DNA of 64,000 bases from Panulirus ornatus. Its lineage: Eukaryota > Arthropoda > Malacostraca > Decapoda > Palinuridae. Positions 50,486 through 64,000 of this stretch are shown piece by piece. The position numbers and the translations under genes are program-made. The stretch is from assembly GCF_036320965.1 (NCBI RefSeq), contig NC_092235.1:2626112-2690111 (forward strand), written 5' to 3'. Under the pieces are notes generated by a model. It did no database searches. It was not told the origin of the DNA and saw only the letters and a list, made by a program, of their open reading frames with translations. Within the stretch, counting starts at the first letter, position 1; each line of letters starts with the position of its first letter.

Positions 50486-50702
50486 GTGAGCATAAGACAA
50501 CTTCTCTCACATTATATGAGTCGCCAATACAGCCGCCGCCATTAATGTCACCTAAAATAACGCCATCATTACTAATATTGTTGACTATATTTTGACCACC
50601 ATCCAGGATGGTAGTGAACCACTGTGGGTGGCTGATGAGGCTCACCTGCCACAACACTAACAATACTCCAGCTACAACACACCTGGTGACGTCAACCTCC
50701 AT
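50486..50702 (-). CDS. Candidate first coding exon with signal peptide
   Basis: From ATG at 50702 the minus strand encodes 72 residues. It starts MEVDVTRCVVAGVLLVLWQV, a good signal peptide (short charged start, hydrophobic core, small residues), then a polar stretch with WFTTILDGGQNIVNN. It ends at a consensus donor, CAC followed by GTGAGT, at 50485, leaving one base of a split codon. An inner GTGAGC at about 50646 is a weaker alternative donor. The upstream DNA has repeated TGACGTCA-type sites. Downstream exons should lie at lower coordinates. The minus-strand frame at 5396-5730 is one possibility, but its reading phase does not match directly. Family unknown. Confidence 0.4.
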
Positions 50703-51114
50703 GACGTCATCACTCCAGCCGGTACATTGCCTCAAGTAGTGACGTCATAGTCTACAAAATGTTTTGGACAAATATCGCGGTATCTGGCAACTACCTCCTC
50801 CCCTCGCGTCCACAGGTCTTCTTTGTCTTTGCAGAGTTTCTCTTCATAAAAAGCAATTCATAAATCCGTATTTTAAGTTTCATTCATTTTATAAGGTGGA
50901 TGTGCTAGCTGACGCTGCCGCCTGTGATGCCAATGAACCAATAATGATGATAGATAAGTCCCTTCCAAGGAGGGGCAGGAAAAGAGAGGGGGGAAAGAGC
51001 AAGAATTGTTAGAGGAAGTGAATTTTAGAGGGAGGAAAAGAGCCAGGCTTAACCCAGCTTGCATTGGAAAAATAGGTTAAGAAGGGCGGAGATGATGAGT
51101 GGAGGGCAAGGTTT
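50703..51114. other. Intergenic DNA, no clear gene
   Basis: Open frames of 82 and 63 codons overlap on opposite strands with no recognisable content. Confidence 0.4.
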
Positions 51115-51318
51115 TATTTTAGTTATCTATTTATTCATTTTTTTTATCACTTTATCTTATTTTATTTTTCTGTATTTTTATCTTTATTATTTATTTATTT
51201 TTTTTTTTTCAAGGGATATAGGAGGAGATGGATCGTATCTCTGGCCGATGGACACTGATTTTACCAAGGCGTTTCCCGCACGGACTTAGCAGCAAGATCT
51301 ATATAGGATTTTAGTTTT

Positions 51319-54060
51319 TTAATATATTGGCACTGGATGTTGTCCAGGTTGTATATTAAACATGTTACCTGGGTGGTCTATTCCCAGGAGATTGTTGAAG
51401 TAATCAATCCAGTGAGTATGATGTATTTGAAATCGCTCTACTTGTCTTTCAAACAATTTCCTCCAGTAGATGTTTAGAGGAGGGATTCGTGCTCTCTCAT
51501 GAAGTTCTGTGTTCCTGATGAACTCGTGCCATTTGATGTTAAAAACCCAACGTAGAGCTTTGTTCTGAATGATTTGGAGTGCACGGATGTTGGATTTGGC
51601 TCCGAGTTTGAGAGCTGAAGGGGCGTATGTGATAAGAGGTCGTATTAATGCTTTGTAGAGGTGCAATTTGGTTTTGAATTGCGCCTCTCTGAATCTATAC
51701 AATTTTGTGATCTCCGCTCTCGCAATAGCCGCTCTAGACTGTATATGTCGGTTCATTCTCAGGTGTACATCATAGTTTAGGCCAAGGACAGTGTTGGTGT
51801 TTGAGATGGGAATGGGTAAATGTCGGTGTATACGGGAGTGTAGGTAGACATTACTTATGTTGTATCTCTGACGTACATTAAAGTAGGATATGTTGGATTT
51901 TGCAGGATTTGTTTTAATCCTCCATTTTAACTCCCGGAGCGAAACGTGGTCAATTTCCTGTTGGGTTCTATTGATTAAGTGTGTGAGGGTTCTGGCTCTG
52001 ATTAGCTGTGTGACATCATCTGCATATTGGAGAGTGATGGAGTCCAGGTGTATAGGATTGGGAAGATCATTTGTGTAGAGTGTGTAAAGAGTGGGGGCCA
52101 GCACGGAGCCTTGGGGTACACCGGCATTAAGGAAGAAGTAGTTTGAGTAAATGTTTCTGTATTTGATTCGGGTTTTTATGTTGCTTAAGATAGTTAGAGA
52201 GAAGCTTAATGGTGGGTCGTGGGAGTTGGAATTGGGTGCTTAGTTTATACCTCAATCCATCGTGCCACACGGTGTCAAAGGCTTTTTCAACATCTTTTGT
52301 GATGAGTGCGGTCATTTTGTGTGTCCGCGTGTTGTTTCTTATGTAGTTCGTAATGATGTTGAGTTCATCTTGTGTGGAGCGATGTTGATGAAAGCCAAAC
52401 TGTTTGTGTGAGAGTAGGTTATTGTTTGTAAGGTGTTGTCTAAGTCTGTTGTTTAAGATTCTTTCAAATGTCTTCCCAATGGACTCAAGTACAATGATGG
52501 GTTTGTAGTTCACTGGGTCTCTGTTGGATTTGTTGGGTTTTGGTATCATTGTGGTTGTTGCAGATTTGAAGGCCGCGGGAAAATAGCCAGAGGCTAGTGC
52601 CACGTTGAAGAGGAAGGTGATGGCTCTAATAGCGTTGTCAGGGAGATGGGTGAGTAGCTGGTAACCAATGCCTGAATTACCTGGGGCTACTTTGGGTGAT
52701 TTGAGGAGGAGGAATTTGACCTCGTTCGATCTTATAGGAGTTGTGAGAAGGTGGTTGTGTGAAAGCGATTGAAGGTGTATGATCTGTTCTGGGTAGAAGT
52801 GACTGGGTCTGTTTTGTATGTGTTGTGTGACAATTTGAGTGTTTTCGTACGCCACAGGGTGAGGGGGGGGAGGGGGTGAGGGTGAAAGATACCTTCCCAG
52901 AGTTTTTGACAAATGTTGGCAATGTCTTGCGGGTTATGGTGTAGAGTGTTGTCGTCATTTAGCCGATTGAAGTCTGTTTTGGTATTCTTTTGAGCTTTCG
53001 GATTCTGTTCCAAAACTCTTGAGATTTGATTCGGTGTTGTTCTGTTGTGGTGATAAGAGATTTTCAGTGTCTATTTTGGTCTTCTAGAAGGCTGTTGAGT
53101 GTGTGGTTTCGTAGGGATGTGAAGTCGCACTGAACTATGCCCAAACGATATCTGTTTTGCTCAAAGCGTCGACGGTAGCACGAGATGAGTCTGGTTGTTT
53201 TGGAAGAAGGGAAGAAGGAGTATCTTGAAGTAAATGAAGATCTGGGGATAGAAATGTTAGCTGCCTGTATGATTGTTTCGTGTATATGTTCTATTTCTCT
53301 GCCTATTAGTGTTATTGGGTGATTTTCGTAGTTTGTGGTGTAAGTGCACTTGGAGAGAATCTTTTTGAATTTCTCCCGGTCTGCTCTTTTGTAGTGGTAG
53401 TGTGAGGGTGAAGGGACGAGAATAGGGTTAGACGAGAGATGAAGAAAGATGGGGATGTGTTCGGAACCACACAGTGCTCCTGGAGATGGCAAATTATGAA
53501 GATAATTACTGGCTTTGTCGGAGAAGACAAGATCAGGTCTGCTTTCTCCTCCTTGGCCAGTGAAGACAGTGTGGAAGTAAGGTCCTAGGAAGTTAAGACG
53601 TTTGTATGAGTATAAATTGAATGTCATCACCATGAGAATTGTTTCTGTTGTGGTGAAAGGTTCTGTGTTGGGCGTTGAGGTTAGCTAGAGGGTAGACTGG
53701 GATATGTGTGTGACTGAATACTGTGTAGAGATCATGGAGTGGAATGGTATTGTTGGGTCGAGAGTATGTAGTGCAAAAGATAATGAAGCCACATATTGTA
53801 CTCATCTTAACTGCTAGAAAGTGTTCGTATTGCCATGAGGTGGCGAGGTATTCGTGTTCGATGGTGTTGCGTATGAGAATGGCGACTCCCTCGTGTCTAC
53901 TGTCTGGAGACTGTCGTGATGTATACCCGCAATGTCTAATTTTGTATCCGTTGGTGATACATGTGATGTTAAGTATCACAACATCGGGTCTCTTCCCTTC
54001 GAGGAGAGTGGCAATCAGATGACGGCCATTGTGATAGCTGCGCACGTTAAACTGTTAGAT
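51319..54060 (-). pseudogene. Jockey-like ORF2: endonuclease and reverse transcriptase
   Basis: The endonuclease start (53593-54045) has NGRHLIATLLEGKRPDVVIL and GYTSRQSPDSRHEGVAIL. It continues after a shift with GGESRPDLVFSD and SEHIPIFLHL (53064-53633), where SEH stands for the usual SDH. The reverse transcriptase part has APGNSGIGYQLL, KFGFHQHRSTQDEL-like FGFHQHRST, TKDVEKAFDTVWHDGL (first Asp in the KDVEKAFD region), then QYADDVTQL in the frame 51319-52104. Shifts near 53600, 53045 and 52120 divide it, so it is inactive although recognisable end to end. Confidence 0.85.
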
Positions 54061-54070
54061 TTGTAGCATT

Positions 54071-56140
54071 TTACGACTTCTGGAAGTTTATTGGCCTTCT
54101 GTGTCTGTTGTCGATGAATGCCGTTGACGAACCGTTTGAGTGTTTCACGTGTATCATGTTTCTAGTCTTGGGTCGGGATATATCTGTTGAGGGGTCAGGA
54201 GAGGGGCGTCTCTTACTTACGCTAGGGGAGGGGGACGGACAGGGGGAGGGAAGGGGATAGGTGGGGGGAGGAGTAGTAGGGTAAGGGGGGGAAGGAAGAT
54301 CATTGAACCGATAGTAGGAAAGAGGAGACGCAGATCCATGTCGGGTGAGGGGTGGGAGAGGGGGGGTGGAAGTGGGGGCAAAAGGGGGGTGAGAGCAGGA
54401 GAAGGAAAGAGGGGAGGGGGGAAGGAGGGATTGGATTGGGAGGCGCACGGGGAGTATTTTAGGGGAAGGAGAGGAATAAGGGGGAAGAGAAAGACATAAC
54501 GTTGGGCAGGAGGTGGGGAAGTGCATGGGTTTTGGAACGGTACGTGAGAGTCATCTTCTTCAGGGATGGTGGCACAGAGAAGGGGGAAGAGGGGGAGCGC
54601 GAGGGGTCGAGGGAATGTCTTAGGGGATTGGGGAGTTAGCATTGGTTACATATGGTTCAAAACTCGAAAGGGTGAGGGATGAAGATGATAACATTGTAGG
54701 ATATGTAAAGGGGAGGGGAGAGGGTCATTGTCGATAATTTAGGGGTCGAGGGTGATCGTTGGTGGGTTGTCTGGTGTGTCGGCAAGGTCAGGTGCTGGGG
54801 CTCCTCTGGGAGGGTTAGGCGCGGGACGGATGGATGGGGAAGGGGGAGGGGGGAGGTGGGGATTGGTGAGTGGTTGATCGGGAGGAACTGTCGTGGTGGT
54901 GGAAGTTGGGACGGTGGGGGTGGGAGAGGAATCGATATTTGGAGAGACAGTAGGATTGTTGGTGTTGGGTTGGGGGATGGTGGATGGAGTTGTGTTAGGG
55001 GGTGCGGAGGGGGTATTGGAAGTTGGGAGGGTGACAGGTTGAGTAGTTGGGGGAGAGTTGGAAGTGTTACTGGCGGTCTCCTGGGATACGTTTTCGTTAG
55101 GGGTTAGGGTGGCGGACGAGACAGGTGTCGGAGAGGGATGGTTGTTGGTGGGGGAGCCAAGGAGTTCAGGTGGAGTTCGTACATTTGGTTAGTTGTTGTG
55201 AGCAAGAAGCAAATTGAAAATTCTAATGAACTCCGACTTATCTTCCCCGCTCAGGAACAACGCTTTTAGGTAGCACGCATGCATCCTACCTTGTAGGGTG
55301 AGGAGGTCTGAAGAATTAGTAGTTGGGATAGGAGAAGCTTGGGTGGCAGGGGGAGGAGCAGCAGCAGCAGCAACTGTTGTATAGAGGTGAGGGTTTGTGG
55401 AAGGAGGTGAGTTGGATTTTTGTGCCTGACGCACTGCGCGGAGTTACTCCTTCTTACGTGGGCACAGCCCAGATACAGCAACGTGATTACCTTTACAGTT
55501 GACACACATCGCTGCCTGAACCTTGCATTCACGAAAACCATGACCAGTTTCCGCGCATTGACTACAGGTTTGGTGGGGTTCTTTACAGTTCTTAGTCTCA
55601 TGTCGGTATTTCAGACATTTGAAACATTGTTGTACGTCGAGATGTTCATCTTTCTTCAGGGATTTTGCTGGCACAGAGATCATGGGGAACAGGACTCCCC
55701 GGGGGAGCAGGCGATCGGCCTCGGTCGGGTTTGAACATTGTATCTTTATTGATCTGGAGTTATTCGGTTTATAGACGTTGATGACATTAACGTCATTGTT
55801 TTCACCATTGATGGCTTCAACAATCTCCGAAGGGCTGAGGGACAAGATAGATGCATCAACATTGTAGGCAATAATAGTACATCTAGCTTGAAGGGGGCAG
55901 CGGTCCTGAACGATTTGGTAGTTTTTTTTTAGCTAGTTCATCAAGGAGAGGCTTAGATAGGATTCTATCTAAATCACTATCTTTGCCCAAGCAAATCTTA
56001 AACTGGTATTTGTTCGAGGGTAATTGAATGACCCTAGTAGGACGGATCTCAGTGGTCTTAAAGACGATGGACAGGAGTTCGAACGTGGAAGGAGGGGGGC
56101 AATCAGTTTTGAGGGATCTTAGACGTATGTCGGGCGGCAT
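54071..56140 (-). pseudogene. Jockey-like ORF1 with zinc knuckles
   Basis: Minus-strand pieces: the start MPPDIRLRSLKTDCPPPS (56140) and a gag-like stretch, then a frameshift in a run of A (about 55921-55930). The core at 55444-55845 has three zinc knuckles, CFKCLKYRHETKNC, CSQCAETGHGFREC and CVNCKGNHVAVSGLC, and a stop at 55444. Proline- and serine-rich frames follow to about 54071 (54217-54642 and others), with shifts. ORF1 proteins of Jockey-type elements bind the element RNA and carry such CCHC sets, so the identification is firm while the exact end is not. Confidence 0.8.
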
Positions 56141-56640
56141 GTTGGTGGCATCAGTGTCCTAGTGCGAGAAAACGTGAGTGAGGGAGGCTCGACGGTCCAA
56201 GGTAAGGGAGAGGTAAGAGATAGTGTGAGGGTCTCCACCCCGTCAGGTGAGAACAGGTCCACTCCAGCCTCCACTCCTCAGGAAAATGAGTTTTCCAGAA
56301 TGGGTTGGGGAAGCTGGGGTAGAGATTGCTCAAGCCAAACGGTCGAGAGATGGATGATGGATGATGAAAAAGTGAAAAATAAAAAAGGGATGTGAAGATG
56401 GAGTGGAGGCAACGCGGGGGTGTGGGGAGCAGCGAGGGTGGTGAGGGAACAGCCTGCCGGCGTCGTCACCGTAACGGTCTCCCGCGGGAAGGACCAACGC
56501 GGGAGGCAACGTTACAATCCACTTCTTTCTTCTGTCTTCTCTCTTCTTTCTTCTTTCTTCGTGGGATCTGGCGGTTAATCCTCCATAATCCACGTGGTTA
56601 ACACGTGGCCGAGACAGGAGCAGCAAGAACCTTCTCGAAT

Positions 56641-57265
56641 GGCTAGAAAAGATGATGTATACATAGGAACATTCTTATATATACCGGGTCAGATGGACGT
56701 AAAAGTAGCAGTTGTACCTTCTGTGCCTATCATCGTGTGCTTTTTGTGAAATGTGCATTTTTCTTTGTATGTATCTTATGGATCATAGACAACACAGCAA
56801 GCTCTATCTTATGACACCATCATATTTTACTTTTTTCCCTATATACATAGAGATAATTGTATAAAATTGCCTTTCAACCTTCATCCGGATCAAGTGAGGC
56901 AGGGTGGGCGGAGCTTATGGCTTTTCTTCAGCCAATAGGGAGGGAGTTTGTGTCTGCTAGTGCATAAAACGCGCTCGCACCACCGAAGACGACATTACCA
57001 AATTACTGATACCTAACCCAAACAATACATAGGAATTTCACCCTTACAACTTATCAAACTATATCAAATGCAGCCCTCTCATTGGTAGATCATTGTCAAC
57101 CAATGGCAAGCACGTATTTCACCATATATAGAGGCACCGAGGCCCGTTAAACCCCGTTTTCAAACCTCCAGTCTACAAAAAAGGACTTTAACTGGCCTTC
57201 CTTTCCACGCTTAACACACCCACCCACTACCACCACAAACACACACTCCCATTACTTGTATACTT
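56641..57265. other. Intergenic DNA with promoter-like boxes
   Basis: AGCCAATAGG near 56931, CATTGGT near 57079 and CCAATGG near 57099 are CCAAT-type boxes. GCATAAAACGCG near 56962 and CATATATAGAGG near 57123 are TATA-like. No coding frame with recognisable content follows before the LINE fragment at 57270. Confidence 0.35.
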
Positions 57266-57269
57266 TATT

Positions 57270-57510
57270 TACTTATAATTTATCGCTGTATCCCGCGTTA
57301 GCGAGGCAGCGAAAGGAATCACACGAAAGAATGGGCCAACGCTCCCACATACACATGTATACATATACACGTGCAGAAACGCCCATATACATACCTATGC
57401 ATTTCAACCTATACATATTCATACATACACATACATATATATACACATGTACATACTTCATACTTACTGCTTTTATTCATTCTCGTCACCACCCCGCCAC
57501 ATTTATTCAT
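57270..57510 (-). mobile_element. LINE-A long 3'-UTR fragment
   Basis: TATCCCGCGTTAGCGAGGCAGC, ACATACACATGTATACATA and TTTATTCATTCTCGTCACC align to the reverse complement of the long LINE-A 3' region. Confidence 0.75.
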
Positions 57511-57544
57511 ACTTTATATATATATATCTTTTTTTTTTCTTTCA

Positions 57545-57771
57545 TACTATTCGCCATTTCCCGCGTTAGCGAGGTAGCGTTAAGAACAGAGGACTAAGCC
57601 TTTGCGGGAATATCCTCATCTGGCCCCCTTCTCTCTTCCTTCTCTTGGAAAATAAAAAAAAAAAAAAACGAGAGGGGAGGATTTCCAGCCCCCCGCTCCC
57701 TTCCCTTTTAGTCGCCTTCTACAACACGCACGGAATACTTGTGAAGTATTCTTTCTCCCCTGTTCCCAGGG

Positions 57772-57774
<3 letters not shown>
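57545..57774 (-). mobile_element. SINE-C, nearly complete body
   Basis: ATTCGCCATTTCCCGCGTTA and GCGAGGTAGCGTTAAGAAC, A-run 57653-57667, GGGAGGATTTCCAGCCCCCC, then the CCCAGGGAT end joined to (TA)n. Same layout as 39250-39478. Confidence 0.85.

Positions 57775-57841
<67 letters not shown>
57775..57841. repeat. (TA)n
   Basis: TA tract between SINE-C and LINE-A copy 7. Confidence 0.97.
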
Positions 57842-62080
<4,239 letters not shown>

Positions 62081-62160
<80 letters not shown>

Positions 62161-62170
62161 ATTATTATTA
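62081..62170. repeat. (TA)n and (TTA)n
   Basis: TA tract to about 62156, then five TTA units. Confidence 0.97.
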
Positions 62171-63315
<1,145 letters not shown>

Positions 63316-64000
63316 CACAATAATGGACTTACATAGGAAATATTCCATCTAATTTTTTTGTTTAATTTTTTTTCGTTTAGGTGTTATTTGTTGGAGATTC
63401 TAAGACTTTTTATTTCTGGTTGCTTACCGTAGCTTTTGAATTAATTATTTGATTTGATTGTTAGTTGTTTATTTTGGTTTATTTAGATGTTATTTTCAAT
63501 ATCAATGGCGTTTATCATGGTCAACGCCATCTTCACTACATCCTCACAATCATTTTGAATATCAATAGCTTTTCTGTGGTTTAAGGTTATTTTCACTACA
63601 ACTTTACGGTCATCTTGTTTTCATCATCGATGACGTTTATCTTGGTCAAAGACTACCTTCACTACATCCTTATACTTATCTCATTTTCAATATCATTGGC
63701 CTCTATCTTGATAAAAGCCATCTTCACTACTTCTTCATAATCATTATATTTTCAATATCACCAGCGTATTTTTTGGTGAAAGGCCATCTTCACTACATTC
63801 ATATAGTCATGTCACTTTCACAGCACTTAACTCTATCTTAATAAAAATGTATCTTCACTACATCCTCACAATCATCGCGTTTTCATTATCAGTGGCCTTT
63901 ATCTTGGTCAAGGACATCTTCACTACATCTTCATAAATATCTTACTTTGGACATATCTTGCCTTTCAAATGGATTCCTGATATACCAATTTACATTCAGA
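63316..64000. repeat. Diverged about 65-bp minisatellite
   Basis: From about 63490 the block CATCTTCACTACATCCTCA, TTTCAATATCA and GGCCTTTATCTTGGTCAA repeats about seven times with heavy change. 63316-63490 is plain AT-rich DNA. Confidence 0.75.

Larger units (their letters stand above)
51115..56640 (-). mobile_element. Jockey-like LINE, near full length
   Basis: A two-gene non-LTR retrotransposon read on the minus strand: a GC-rich 5' region (about 56150-56640), ORF1 (56140 to about 54070), ORF2 (about 54060-51319) and a 3' region rich in A and TAAA runs (51115-51310). No RNase H or PIWI-like domain follows the reverse transcriptase, which fits the Jockey clade. Exact ends are estimated. Confidence 0.85.

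Overview
The window looks like nuclear genomic DNA from an arthropod, most likely a decapod crustacean. This is inferred from very long (TA)n and (CT)n microsatellites, many minisatellites, diverged non-LTR retrotransposons, tRNA- and 5S-derived SINE-like units and the near absence of host genes. No species can be named from sequence alone. Two 100-base runs of N (20111-20210 and 33901-34000) are assembly gaps.

Layout. 1-5.4 kb is AT-rich non-coding DNA holding a large imperfect inverted repeat (arms near 0.6-1.29 and 3.61-4.31 kb). 5.4-9.9 kb has one candidate exon, a 17-copy minisatellite and CT-rich DNA. 10.0-13.3 kb is a nest of transposon fragments ending in a long LINE with a (CTAT)n tail. 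13.3-16.2 kb carries a MITE-like hairpin and an intronless gene for a protein with an RFX-like winged-helix region. 16.5-19.4 kb is LINE, SINE and a (TA)n block of about 470 bp. 19.5-24.0 kb is a decayed LTR retroelement with integrase and an env-like frame. 24-37 kb is dominated by five copies of one LINE family (called LINE-A here), a solo LTR and a Penelope-like remnant. 38-41 kb has a 30-bp minisatellite, a second Penelope remnant, two tRNA-like genes and a 5S rRNA-derived SINE. 42.9-43.9 kb is the best host-type gene, an intronless protein kinase behind a TATA box. 44-48 kb has more LINE-A and a decayed gene in which a 23-bp minisatellite expanded in frame. 48-50.3 kb is simple repeat and G-rich minisatellite beside a Tc1/mariner-type transposase scrap. 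50.5-50.7 kb is a candidate signal-peptide exon. 51.1-56.6 kb is a nearly full-length Jockey-like LINE on the minus strand. 57.3-63.3 kb is three LINE-A copies in tandem, separated by (TA)n. The window ends in a diverged minisatellite.

How it fits together. LINE-A (nine copies, some nearly identical, one with a clean target-site duplication) appears to be the active driver. Its 3' end carries a short sequence around CGCTACCTCGC that is also found at the 3' end of the 5S-related SINE, which suggests the SINE borrows LINE-A machinery. Many LINE-A copies, SINEs and one solo LTR have their ends inside (TA)n tracts. Either these tracts are preferred landing sites, or they are where elements were repeatedly joined.
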